From contig JBAXND010000035.1 of the NCBI GenBank assembly GCA_037133915.1, positions 1-45,067 of the forward strand: 45,067 nt of DNA, given 5' to 3'. The stretch's first letter is position 1. Every line of letters begins with the position of its first letter. Positions 25,031 to 33,424 of the stretch are shown piece by piece. Source of the stretch: Bacteroidota bacterium. Its GTDB lineage: Bacteria; Bacteroidota; Bacteroidia; Bacteroidales; CAIWKO01. Under the pieces are notes generated by a model. That model saw nothing but the letters and a program-made list of their open reading frames with translations. It was not told the origin of the DNA and searched no databases. Position numbers and translations under genes: made by a program.

Positions 25031-26773
25031 TTATCTGTCAAGGTCGGCCAGCACAAAATCGAGTGCGCCGAGGATTGCCATCAGGTCGGCAATTGTATAT
25101 CCTTTGCTTATCATGGGAACCATTTGTATGTGAGGAAATGAGGGTGTGCGCACGCGCGAACGGTAAGCGGATGTTCCGCCATCACTGATGAGATAATATC
25201 CGTTGGCGCCTTTGGCTCCTTCAATCGGAAGGCATGCTTCACCCGCCGGAATCACCGGTCCCCAAGACACTGACAGGAAATGCGTAATCAGCGTTTCTAT
25301 GTCCTTCATTGTATTTTCTTTGCGTGGAGGCGTCGTGAGCGGATGATCTGATTTGTATCTGCCTTCGGGCATATTGTTGATGCATTGCTGAACGATGCGC
25401 AAACTCTGTCTCATCTCTTCCATACGCACCAGCGAACGGTCGTAAGCATCGCCATTTTTGCCGATAGGAATCTCAAATTCGAAATTCTCAAAACCAGAAT
25501 ACGGACGTTTTTTTCGATAATCCCATTCAATGCCGGTGGCTCTGAGTCCTGCACCGGTAATTCCCCAATCAATGGCCTCTTCCTGGGTATAGATTCCGAT
25601 ACCTGTGGTGCGTGCTTTGAAAATCGTATTTTTTATAGTGAGTTTGTTGAATGACTTTAGTTCTTTAGGGAAATAGTCAACAAAATCCTGAATCAGCTTT
25701 TGCCATCCGCCGGGCAGGTCGTGGGCAACGCCTCCAATCCTGAACCATGAAGGATGCATGCGGCCGCCTGTGATGGCACCAATAATATCGAGTATACGTT
25801 CGCGTGCATTGAACGTGTAAAATACCGGCGACATCTGCCCCATGTCCTGTGCAAATGTTCCGAGCCACACCAGATGGCTGGCAATGCGGAACAGCTCGCT
25901 CATCATAATGCGAATCACCTGTGCTCTAGGCGGAACAACAATTCCCGCAAGTTTTTCGACGGAAAGCAGGTAGGCCAGATTATTCATTACGCCACTCAGG
26001 TAGTCGATGCGGTCGGTATAAGGAATGTACCCGTGCCATGTCTGACGTTCGGCCATTTTTTCGGTGCCCCGATGATGAAAACCAATCTCGGGCACGATGT
26101 CAACAATATCTTCTCCGTCAAGCTGTAATACCAGTCGCAACAATCCATGCGTGCCCGGATGCTGTGGCCCGAGGTTCAGAAACATGAAATCGGATTCTGC
26201 GCTGGAGCGCTTCATGCCATAATCTTCGGGAACGAACTTCAATGCTTTTTCTTCATGCTCGCGCATCATTTCATCAAAAACAAAAGGTCCGGTTTCGGTG
26301 GCTCGTGAGTGATGTTCCTTGCGCAATGGATTTCCAACCCATGATTCGGGCATCAATATTCGTGTAAGTCTCGGATGACCTTCGAAGGTGATGCCGAACA
26401 TATCAAATACTTCACGTTCGTACCAGTTAGCCGACGGCCATATTGCTGTAATGCTTGGTATTGATGGAAATTCTCCGAGCAACGCTACTTTTATCCTGAT
26501 ATCAGTATTGCGCTCAAAAGAAGTGAGATGATACACAATTGTGAAATCCGAAGCCGGCTGACCATCACGTTTTGTTCTGCGACGTTCGTCTATAGCAGTG
26601 AGGTCAAATAACATTTTGTATGGTTGCCGAATCTTATTTTTAAGAAATAACAGCATGGGCGCAAGGTTATCCGCCGTAGTCCATATCGTTGGAATGCCAT
26701 CGGCTGTGAGCTGAGGAAGAACCGCTTCAGCATTAAATCTGGAAATAAGTTCGGATAGTATTGCCTGCTCCAT
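25031..26773 (-). CDS. nuoCD: NADH-quinone oxidoreductase fused subunits C and D
   Basis: From the ATG at 26773 (a GTG lies 6 bp upstream) the protein has 580 residues. The N-terminal part is the 30-kDa NuoC domain, with [12 protein letters not shown] at 117-128 and a HPRLTRIL motif. After a short linker comes the 49-kDa NuoD domain, opening with GPQHPGTHG at 202-210 and ending FVLADLDR. NuoD forms the quinone-binding face next to NuoB. The C-D fusion is the arrangement known from E. coli; many bacteria encode the two separately. Confidence 0.96.
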   Translation of the reverse strand: MEQAILSELISRFNAEAVLPQLTADGIPTIWTTADNLAPMLLFLKNKIRQPYKMLFDLTAIDERRRTKRDGQPASDFTIVYHLTSFERNTDIRIKVALLGEFPSIPSITAIWPSANWYEREVFDMFGITFEGHPRLTRILMPESWVGNPLRKEHHSRATETGPFVFDEMMREHEEKALKFVPEDYGMKRSSAESDFMFLNLGPQHPGTHGLLRLVLQLDGEDIVDIVPEIGFHHRGTEKMAERQTWHGYIPYTDRIDYLSGVMNNLAYLLSVEKLAGIVVPPRAQVIRIMMSELFRIASHLVWLGTFAQDMGQMSPVFYTFNARERILDIIGAITGGRMHPSWFRIGGVAHDLPGGWQKLIQDFVDYFPKELKSFNKLTIKNTIFKARTTGIGIYTQEEAIDWGITGAGLRATGIEWDYRKKRPYSGFENFEFEIPIGKNGDAYDRSLVRMEEMRQSLRIVQQCINNMPEGRYKSDHPLTTPPRKENTMKDIETLITHFLSVSWGPVIPAGEACLPIEGAKGANGYYLISDGGTSAYRSRVRTPSFPHIQMVPMISKGYTIADLMAILGALDFVLADLDR

Positions 26774-26817
26774 ATTCACAACATCATTTTCAGGAAATAT
26801 GCTCCTGATGTCAGATT

Positions 26818-27453
26818 CTATATTTCATTCATGCCGCGCAGCGTACTTGCTTTGCGGCGTTCATCAGCTTTAAGGTCGCGCATCGATATTTTCTCGGGCT
26901 GTGTGATGCCCTGTGGTCCGATTACCCAACTCAGCGGGCGTTTTTCCTGACCTACCTGATTTCTCAATAATAATAACCCTTCCAGAAATGCATCGGGGCG
27001 GGGAGGACAGCCTGCCACATACACATCAACAGGTAAAAATTTGTCAACGCCCTGTACCACGCTGTAGATATCGAACATGCCACCTGAGTTGGCACATGAA
27101 CCCATTGATATTACCCATTTAGGTGCCATCATTTGTTCGTGAAGCCGTTTTATGATGGGAACCATTTTTATGAAAACGGTCCCTGCCACTATCATCAGGT
27201 CGGCTTCGCGGGGTGTGCCGCGTATTACTTCACCACCAAAACGGGCGATGTCGAAACGGCTGGTAATGGTCGTAGCCATTTCAACAAAGCAGCATGACAA
27301 TCCAAACGCAAAAGGCCACATGGAATTCTTGCGACCCCAGGCGAGTACATCTTCGAGGCGCGTCATAATCACCGATTCCTGTACTGCCTTGTCGAGCATT
27401 GCAGCATCTGCCTCCGCTGCCGGTGTGCCGGGTTTATGGAAGGTATAATTCAT
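26818..27453 (-). CDS. nuoB: NADH-quinone oxidoreductase subunit B
   Basis: The 211-residue subunit carries the ligands of the terminal cluster N2: the tandem Cys54-Cys55 (GLSCCFVEM), Cys120 (MGSCANSGG) and Cys149 (AGCPPRPDA). N2 hands electrons to quinone. The C-terminal tail of about 35 residues is longer than the core family. It overlaps nuoA by 4 bp. Confidence 0.97.
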   Translation of the reverse strand: MNYTFHKPGTPAAEADAAMLDKAVQESVIMTRLEDVLAWGRKNSMWPFAFGLSCCFVEMATTITSRFDIARFGGEVIRGTPREADLMIVAGTVFIKMVPIIKRLHEQMMAPKWVISMGSCANSGGMFDIYSVVQGVDKFLPVDVYVAGCPPRPDAFLEGLLLLRNQVGQEKRPLSWVIGPQGITQPEKISMRDLKADERRKASTLRGMNEI

Positions 27454-27860
27454 TCAGGTTTGTTTTTAAATTTCAGCAATTTCCTGCCGTTGGGTCCATA
27501 GTCCAATGCGCCAATACTCAGCTCATAGATAAGAACAACCATAAGTATTGCAATGAAAATGGCCAGACCAAGATAGCCTTCGAGTCCGAGGTGGCGGAAC
27601 GAAACCGCGTAGGCTACAATGAATGCAGCGTCCAGATCGAAAATCACAAAAAACATTGCGATTAGATAAAAGTGTGAGGAAAACCTTAAGCGGGCATTTC
27701 CGGTAGGCGGAATGCCTGATTCAAAAGGCTCGTCCGTCTTTTTCTCTTTATGGCGCTCACCAAGAATGTATGAAAGGCCAATCATCACGGCAGCCAACAC
27801 AATAGCAATGCCTGCGTACACCATGAATGGCCAGAATGTAATTGCACTTTCAGAATCCAT
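27450..27860 (-). CDS. nuoA: NADH-quinone oxidoreductase subunit A
   Basis: The 136-residue subunit has three helices and the loop [20 protein letters not shown], near residues 43-62, the conserved cytoplasmic loop of NuoA/ND3. It is the first gene of the operon. A good promoter match lies 40 bp upstream, and four heptad repeats lie in the leader. Confidence 0.96.
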   Translation of the reverse strand: MDSESAITFWPFMVYAGIAIVLAAVMIGLSYILGERHKEKKTDEPFESGIPPTGNARLRFSSHFYLIAMFFVIFDLDAAFIVAYAVSFRHLGLEGYLGLAIFIAILMVVLIYELSIGALDYGPNGRKLLKFKNKPE

Positions 27861-27870
27861 TAATTACCTT

Positions 27871-27898
27871 TTGACTATTAACTTTTAACTCGCAACTT
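27871..27898. repeat. Period-7 array in the nuoA leader
   Basis: Four gapless units (TTGACTA, TTAACTT, TTAACTC, GCAACTT) lie between the nuoA start codon and the -7 box. They share the xxNACTN form of the arrays at 879-934 and 28067-28157 and point the same way. Most or all of it would be transcribed as 5' untranslated RNA. Confidence 0.6.
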
Positions 27899-27899
27899 A

Positions 27900-27927
27900 C
27901 AAATATAATCAGCACTAAATTAGGCAA
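27900..27927 (-). promoter_or_regulatory. Promoter of the nuo operon
   Basis: On the minus strand TTG (27925-27927) and TATATTTG (27900-27907) are separated by 17 bp, a two-box match to the Bacteroidota consensus TTG-N17-23-TAnnTTTG. The -7 box is 39 bp upstream of the nuoA ATG. No other convincing promoter was noticed inside the nuo genes. Confidence 0.7.
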
Positions 27928-28066
27928 TAATAAATTAGCGCGCAGCAATTTATTAACAGCACTAAAATATGCAATATTATTTGATTGAAAACAAGAAATA
28001 TATCAGCTTGGAAATTAGAAAAGTTTGAAGTGCCTGAAGTGAAATAAAGTTAGAAGTTAAGGTATT

Positions 28067-28157
28067 TTCAACTTTCGACTCTCAACTCTCGACTCTCAAC
28101 TCTCGACTCTTGACTCTCGACTCTTGACTCTCGACTCTCGACTCTCGACTCTCGACT
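28067..28157. repeat. Period-7 array (CTCGACT/CTCAACT/CTTGACT), 13 units
   Basis: Thirteen perfectly phased 7-bp units end one base before the stop codon of the minus-strand MgtC/DUF4010-like gene (28159-28161). Eight units are CTCGACT or TTCGACT. It is the cleanest of the arrays, with no insertions. The rest of the 298-bp gap (27928-28066) shows no gene. Confidence 0.9.
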
Positions 28158-28158
28158 T

Positions 28159-29442
28159 CTACATAGTTAGATACATAATCAGGAGCAGGGCGGCGTTAAT
28201 AAAGATGATGACACCGAATCCGGCAAGCAAGGGTTTGCGAATATGTTTTCCTGAAAACGCAAGACCATAAATGAGTTTTAGAACATTATTGCTGATGATT
28301 GCCTGCATACTTGCAAATGCTATAACACCGAGGCTTACAGGGTATTTTCCTTGAAAAAGGTTAATAAGAAAGGGGTCGATATCGGTAACCCCGACAACAA
28401 TTGAAAGTGTATTCAATCCACCTGTACCAAAATACTGAACAGTGTAATACGTAAGAAATGTGAACCCTACGAACAACAACATAAATATCAGTGCCACTTT
28501 GAATTCAAGCGGATTTTTATCGCGGAGCAGGCTAATCTCTGATACTTCGTCCACTTTTTTCTTGTAATAGAAAATAACGATACCCGTAGCTATTGAAACG
28601 ACCAGCATGACCAGAAAATATGGCAGTACCAGCTGGAAGAGCTCCATATTAAAAATGAGTATCAGTATCAGTACGCGGAGATACATCATTGACGTGGCAA
28701 ACACAATGGCTGCTGCGTAATTATTTTTGAGTGCTGTGGTTTCACGGCTCTTTTTGGCAAGAATAATAGTTGTTGCGGTGCTGCTGTATAATCCACCCAA
28801 TATTCCCGAAATAATTATTCCGGATTTGATAAAAACGAATTTTTTCAGCAGGTAACTCAGGTAGCTGATGCTTGATATTACTACAACGGCTAACCATATT
28901 TTATAAGGTGTCAGACTCAGAAATGAAACAAAGGGTTCGTTCGGAACAATAGGAAGAATGATGCCCGCAATCAGCAGAAATTTTGCGAGGGTAAGGAATT
29001 CTTCTTTATCGAAACGCTGAGTGAGGGTTGAGAATGTTTCTTTGAGTTCAGTAAATACAAGAACAGTAACTACCACCATTATATAAAACCAGGGTGGCTG
29101 TGTAATTACCAGAGGTGCCATGCAGTATGTAATAATAGCAATGATGACTGTGGTAAGTCCGAAATCTTTGAAATATCTGAGTTTAAAGAAATAATTAATT
29201 CCCAGAAAAATACTGATGATGACCCCGCCACCCATGTAGAAAAAATGCGGTACAGGTTCAACTATGAACAGAATGTAACCAAGTATCCCAATAAATGTGA
29301 ATGTGCGGTCGGTACCAAACAGGCGCGAATCTTCGTTGATTGGATGGAGCTTGCGCTGCGACAAACCTATGATGAGAGAGAAGACTGTTACAATTAAAAA
29401 ATGGTAAAAGTTATCAGGTATCTGACTTAAAAATTTTTCCAT
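28159..29442 (-). CDS. MgtC/SapB and DUF4010 family membrane protein
   Basis: From the ATG at 29442 (a GTG lies 18 bp upstream) the protein has 427 residues and about 12-13 helices. The N-terminal part resembles MgtC/SapB, with a short LIIGLSQRK motif and TDRTFTFIGILGYI. The rest, with GGLYSSTATTIILAKKSRE near 210-228, matches DUF4010. MgtC proteins affect Mg2+ and phosphate homeostasis rather than simply transporting Mg2+. A PiT phosphate transporter and two DUF47 proteins follow upstream on the same strand, which supports a role in metal-phosphate balance. Transport activity is unproven. Confidence 0.78.
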   Translation of the reverse strand: MEKFLSQIPDNFYHFLIVTVFSLIIGLSQRKLHPINEDSRLFGTDRTFTFIGILGYILFIVEPVPHFFYMGGGVIISIFLGINYFFKLRYFKDFGLTTVIIAIITYCMAPLVITQPPWFYIMVVVTVLVFTELKETFSTLTQRFDKEEFLTLAKFLLIAGIILPIVPNEPFVSFLSLTPYKIWLAVVVISSISYLSYLLKKFVFIKSGIIISGILGGLYSSTATTIILAKKSRETTALKNNYAAAIVFATSMMYLRVLILILIFNMELFQLVLPYFLVMLVVSIATGIVIFYYKKKVDEVSEISLLRDKNPLEFKVALIFMLLFVGFTFLTYYTVQYFGTGGLNTLSIVVGVTDIDPFLINLFQGKYPVSLGVIAFASMQAIISNNVLKLIYGLAFSGKHIRKPLLAGFGVIIFINAALLLIMYLTM

Positions 29443-29504
29443 GAAGGCATTATTTCGCACTTATACGGTGAAACGCAGAAATAGTTTTATAAAATAAGTG
29501 CCTT

Positions 29505-30500
29505 CTAAATGAATAAATGAAGCAGGTAATACAGTCCGGCCGACAGAATAATAGTAGACGGGATGGTAAGCAGCCAAGCGGTAACAATACTTCCTGCAAC
29601 CTCCCATTTTACTGCACTTACGCGGCGTGTAACGCCAACGCCCATGATGGCACCGGTAATAGTATGAGTTGTACTAACAGGAATACCAAGATACGTGACG
29701 GCAAATAAGGTGGCGGCACCTGCTGTTTCGGCACAGAATCCGTGTACCGGCTTCAGGTTGGTGAGTCCGTTTCCAAGGGTTTTGATAACCTTCCATGCGC
29801 CGAAAAGTGTGCCTAGTGCAATGGCGCTCTGAGCGCAAAGAACTACCCAAAGAGGGACATAAAATTCACTTCCCAGATAACCGGTGCTGAAGAGCAGCAT
29901 AGCAATAATACCCATTGTCTTTTGTGCATCGTTGCCACCATGACCCAGACTAAATGCTGCAGAGGATACCAGCTGCATTACGCGGTAAAAACCGTCAACC
30001 TTGCTTGGCGGCTTCTTACCCCAGATGGCCAGTGTCAGAATCATAAACAGATATCCAATGACGAATCCCATAAGCGGGGCAAGCACAATGAATATCGCAA
30101 TTTTTAATACACTTGAAAACATGACTGCATGTATTCCACCTTTAATAAGAGCCGGTCCGATGAGTCCGCCAATAAGCGCATGTGAAACTGAATTCGGGAT
30201 GCCGTTTCGTCCGCAAAAATACACCCATATACCCGCTGAAATAAGCGACACAAGTATGAAGTACGGGTCGCCATTCATCCAGATGGGATCTACAATGCCC
30301 TTGCCAACGGTTGTGGCAACATGCACCCCGAAAATAAGAAATGCAACGAAATTGAAAAACGCTGCCCATGCAACGGCTAATTTGGGAGGTAATACACCTG
30401 TTGCCACGATGGTGGCAATAGAATTTCCCGCGTCGTTCATGCCGTTCAAAAAATCGAACAGCAGCGCACACACAATAGTAATAATAACAATAGTAAGCAT
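29505..30500 (-). CDS. PiT-family inorganic phosphate transporter
   Basis: The 331-residue protein has about ten helices and the two PiT signatures, NGMNDAGNSIATIVATGVL near 19-37 and LGHGGNDAQKTMG near 190-202. PiT proteins move phosphate, often as a metal-phosphate complex, driven by H+ or Na+. It is 23 bp downstream of a DUF47 gene, the usual PitA accessory arrangement. The length is that of the short bacterial PiT form. Confidence 0.93.
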   Translation of the reverse strand: MLTIVIITIVCALLFDFLNGMNDAGNSIATIVATGVLPPKLAVAWAAFFNFVAFLIFGVHVATTVGKGIVDPIWMNGDPYFILVSLISAGIWVYFCGRNGIPNSVSHALIGGLIGPALIKGGIHAVMFSSVLKIAIFIVLAPLMGFVIGYLFMILTLAIWGKKPPSKVDGFYRVMQLVSSAAFSLGHGGNDAQKTMGIIAMLLFSTGYLGSEFYVPLWVVLCAQSAIALGTLFGAWKVIKTLGNGLTNLKPVHGFCAETAGAATLFAVTYLGIPVSTTHTITGAIMGVGVTRRVSAVKWEVAGSIVTAWLLTIPSTIILSAGLYYLLHLFI

Positions 30501-30523
30501 TGTACGAAAGTTCTATAATTAAT

Positions 30524-31171
30524 TTATGCGCTCTTTACAAGAATCGTTTTGATAACATCTGAGACATCCTCTGCTAAATCGGTGGCACTCTCAAGCGTGT
30601 TCAGAATCTCATGCGTTTTTATGAGTTCTTTTGCGTCTTTTTGATTTTCGAATAACTCGGAAATTGCCTGATGGTAGATATCGTCCGCTTCATTTTCAAT
30701 TTCATTGATGCGCATGCACGATGCTTTGATTTTTTGCGGTTGTTTCAGGTTGTTGAGGCCTAACACTGCATTGTGAATTTCGCGGGTACATTGCAGAATG
30801 AGCTCCGATAATCTCAAATAAGCGGGATTCATATCCCTCACTTTATACAGTCTGAAACGCTCACTGCAACCATTAATCATATCAAGCACATCGTCCATTT
30901 TCGAGGCAAGCTGGTTAATGTCTTCCCGGTCGAATGGTGTGATGAAGGATTTGTTCAATTCATCGAAGATTAAATGTGTAATGTCGTCTCCGGCTTTTTC
31001 GGCGGCTTTTATTTCGCCGCAAACAACGGTACGGTCGCTTTCATCATTGATAAGCATCATCTTATTCAGCAAAATAGCTGCTTTAACAATGTTCTCTGCG
31101 TCCTTTTCAATCAACGGAAAGAAAATTTTGTCTTTCGGGATAAGAATCTGAAAAATGTTGGCAAAACCCAT
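30524..31171 (-). CDS. DUF47 family PhoU-like protein, copy 2
   Basis: The 215-residue all-helical protein carries the family motif TPFDREDINQLASKMDDVLD near 77-96 and EIENEADDIYH near 150-160. DUF47 proteins resemble PhoU and are thought to regulate the neighbouring PiT transporter. The protein is exactly as long as its tandem paralogue and identical at roughly half of all positions. It is directly upstream of the PiT gene, so it is the better candidate for the PiT partner. Confidence 0.9.
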   Translation of the reverse strand: MGFANIFQILIPKDKIFFPLIEKDAENIVKAAILLNKMMLINDESDRTVVCGEIKAAEKAGDDITHLIFDELNKSFITPFDREDINQLASKMDDVLDMINGCSERFRLYKVRDMNPAYLRLSELILQCTREIHNAVLGLNNLKQPQKIKASCMRINEIENEADDIYHQAISELFENQKDAKELIKTHEILNTLESATDLAEDVSDVIKTILVKSA

Positions 31172-31204
31172 GGTTGAAAATTTAGTATTTTTAAATGTCT
31201 TATT

Positions 31205-31236
31205 AATACCTCACTGTTTTGAAGTGTACAGGTATT
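31205..31236. other. Inverted repeat between the two DUF47 genes
   Basis: AATACCT (31205-31211) and AGGTATT (31230-31236) can pair, and inside them CACT and AGTG can pair again. No T run follows on the minus strand, so it is not a normal terminator. It might separate expression of the two paralogues or stabilise the upstream transcript. Confidence 0.35.
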
Positions 31237-31242
31237 CTATTT

Positions 31243-31890
31243 TTAAGCGCCTTTTACAAGAATTATTTTAATGACATCCGAAACATCTTCTGCACAATCA
31301 ATGGCCGTTTCAAGAATATTCAATACTTCGTGAATTTTAATAAGCTCAATAGCATCCGGTTCCGATTCGAATAATTGTGACACCGCACGGTGGTATATCG
31401 CGTCAGCTTCGTTTTCAATTTCATTGATGCGAAGGCAGGCATTCTTAACTTTCAGCGGTTGTTTGAGTTTTCGAAGTTCAACTACTGCAAACTGTATATT
31501 GGTGGCACATTCAAGTATCAACTCAGCAATCTGAATATATGCAGGTTCAATTCTGGTAATTTTGAATAGCCTGAAACGCTGGCTGCTGGCGTTAATTAAA
31601 TCAACCACATCGTCCATCTTTGACGCCAGCTGATGAATGTCTTCCCGGTCGAAAGGTGTTATAAACGTTTTATTGAGCTGTTCAAAAATATCATGTGTAA
31701 CATTATCGCCCACATGTTCTACTTCTTTAATTTCGTTAGCATAGATTTCTCTTTGTGTGAGATCTTCTGCTTTCATCATTTTGACCAAAAGTTCTGCCGC
31801 CTGAACCATTACCTCGGCATCTTTTTCCATAAGAGGATAAAAGAGTGTATCTTTTGGTACAAGCACATGAAATATCTGACTGAACCTCAT
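31243..31890 (-). CDS. DUF47 family PhoU-like protein, copy 1
   Basis: The 215-residue helical protein has TPFDREDIHQLASKMDDVVD and EIENEADAIYH at the same positions as copy 2. Start and end motifs also correspond (IFHVLVPKD, and EDVSDVIKIILVKGA at the C-terminus). It is the first gene of the phosphate cluster and probably arose by tandem duplication followed by considerable divergence. The paralogues may form a heteromer or respond to different signals. Confidence 0.9.
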   Translation of the reverse strand: MRFSQIFHVLVPKDTLFYPLMEKDAEVMVQAAELLVKMMKAEDLTQREIYANEIKEVEHVGDNVTHDIFEQLNKTFITPFDREDIHQLASKMDDVVDLINASSQRFRLFKITRIEPAYIQIAELILECATNIQFAVVELRKLKQPLKVKNACLRINEIENEADAIYHRAVSQLFESEPDAIELIKIHEVLNILETAIDCAEDVSDVIKIILVKGA

Positions 31891-31981
31891 TTTGTTTTGC
31901 TGTTATTAAATTAACATAATCCACCGCCACGAAATTATTTCTAAAATGTGGACTTCTTACTTAAGCAGTGTAAAGTTTATG

Positions 31982-32758
31982 TTAAGTTTGGTTTTTGTTC
32001 GCTGTTTCATGAACGGCAAGGGTTGCAGCAACAATGGCGTATGCCGGCGCTACCAAAAATCCAATAATCGGGACAAAGAAAAAAACGAGGTAAAAAATCA
32101 TGCCGTTGGCCACGGCCAAACCCCTGTTTTTACGAACAAAGCGAATGCTTTCCCTGATTGATAATCTGTTACGCTCGTTGTTATAATCAATCATTGAGAA
32201 GCCGTAGAAATAGCAGGAAACAAAAAACAGGAATACCGGACTTATAAATCCTATTATCGGAATAAATCCAATAATCCAGAACAACAGTATCCAACCCAGT
32301 TCTACGAATGTATTGCGCAGAGCGATGCGTATACCGCGCCACACGTCATGTATAAAATTTTTGAAACTGAACGGATAAGCTGCACCGGTAAGCAGGTGGG
32401 CTGTCTTTTCTGAAAGTATGGCCAGCATGGGCGAAAGAATGATTAATACAATGTACTTGAAGACGTATGAGTACAGCATGAACAGCAGCATCCAGAACAG
32501 CGCTTTTATCAGAAACCGCAGAAAGGAGAACAGATAGCTGAGCCATCCGCCTGTTTCGCCCGACAATCCCAGTGAATCAAATATCAGGTTGCTGAAATTG
32601 GCAATCAGATGCCAGCTTCCAATGGCAAGTATTGTTACAAGTACTGCATTGATAAGCGCCGGTAAAAACACATATCCCCATAGCCGGTGTTTGCGGATAA
32701 AGCGGTGTGCATCGCCGTAAGAGCGAACACCCAGTTTAAAGTTATTAAGCAGCGCCAT
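31982..32758 (-). CDS. EI24/CysZ-like membrane protein
   Basis: The 258-residue protein has about six helices, including paired long helices with FLPALINAVLVTILAI near 34-49 and GFIPIIGFISPVFLFFVSCYFYGF near 165-190. The pattern fits the EI24 (PF07264) family, to which the sulfate transporter CysZ belongs. No cysteine-synthesis gene is nearby, so sulfate uptake is only one option. A 91-bp gap separates it from the DUF47 gene. Confidence 0.78.
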   Translation of the reverse strand: MALLNNFKLGVRSYGDAHRFIRKHRLWGYVFLPALINAVLVTILAIGSWHLIANFSNLIFDSLGLSGETGGWLSYLFSFLRFLIKALFWMLLFMLYSYVFKYIVLIILSPMLAILSEKTAHLLTGAAYPFSFKNFIHDVWRGIRIALRNTFVELGWILLFWIIGFIPIIGFISPVFLFFVSCYFYGFSMIDYNNERNRLSIRESIRFVRKNRGLAVANGMIFYLVFFFVPIIGFLVAPAYAIVAATLAVHETANKNQT

Positions 32759-32775
32759 AAGTATTTAAACTCAAG

Positions 32776-32783
32776 CAAAGATA
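32776..32783 (-). promoter_or_regulatory. Candidate -7 element for the EI24-like gene
   Basis: TATCTTTG on the minus strand, identical to the candidate boxes before the KAS and pyrK genes, lies 17 bp upstream of the start codon. No -33 box was identified. Confidence 0.4.
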
Positions 32784-32868
32784 ATCTATGATTGCGGTTT
32801 ATAATAATTGATGTTTACCTTTTTGACGGATGTTTTATCAATTATTGAAACCCCAAATTCCTGAAATT

Positions 32869-33357
32869 ATGAAAAAGGCCATGTATTTATTGCTGCTCTG
32901 CCCGATGATTGTACTGCTTACAGGCTGTCCTGTGGGAACAAAATATCCATTGGAAAATCCCGGAACGGAAAAAATCGATAAAAAACTGATTGGAACCTGG
33001 GAGAATAAAGAAGAAGATCCGGAAGCCAGGAAGGTGACCATTAAACAGGCTGATGATTACAGTTATGATGTGGAGGTTTTCGAAACGGGCTCCATGTACA
33101 TGCCTACCACCAAAGTGTACAAAGCATGGATAACCACGCTCGAAGGAAAGAACTTCTTTTATCTGAAACCCGATAATGAAGAGAATTACTATCTGTACTG
33201 TTATGAAGTCAGTAAAAAATCGCTTACAACCTGGGATGTCGGATTAAAAGTAGGCGGTATTGATGCAGTAACTTCAATTCAGGCGTTCCGCGATGAAGTA
33301 AAAGCATCCCTTGCTGCGGCAGACTGTCTCTCAGGGGCTGTAATATGGAGTAAATAG
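32869..33357 (+). CDS. Small lipoprotein of unknown function
   Basis: The chosen ATG at 32869 gives 162 residues and a clear lipoprotein signal ending LTGC (Cys20). The mature part opens with a Pro/Gly-rich stretch, then IDKKLIGTWEN, which looks like the first strand of a small lipocalin-like beta barrel of the kind common in Bacteroidota lipoproteins, followed by alternating beta strands. I do not recognise a named family. It stands alone and ends at a shared terminator. Confidence 0.75.
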   Translation: MKKAMYLLLLCPMIVLLTGCPVGTKYPLENPGTEKIDKKLIGTWENKEEDPEARKVTIKQADDYSYDVEVFETGSMYMPTTKVYKAWITTLEGKNFFYLKPDNEENYYLYCYEVSKKSLTTWDVGLKVGGIDAVTSIQAFRDEVKASLAAADCLSGAVIWSK

Positions 33358-33374
33358 AGGATTGGTCCGGTATA

Positions 33375-33408
33375 AAAAAAGCTGCACCGTTTCCGATGCA
33401 GCTTTTTT
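33375..33408. terminator. Bidirectional intrinsic terminator
   Basis: AAAAAAGCTGCA (33375-33386) pairs with TGCAGCTTTTTT (33397-33408) around a 10-base loop. The stem has A and T runs on opposite sides, so it can act on both strands. It separates the lipoprotein gene (plus) from the converging T9SS cargo gene (minus). Confidence 0.9.
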
Positions 33409-33424
33409 AATTTGATTTATACGT

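Noticed and set aside
25754..26128. A 124-residue plus-strand ORF over nuoCD
   Set aside because: It is an antisense shadow of the highly conserved NuoD region.
28067..28157. CRISPR-like regular repeats
   Set aside because: Units are 7 bp and contiguous with no spacers, and no cas genes are present.
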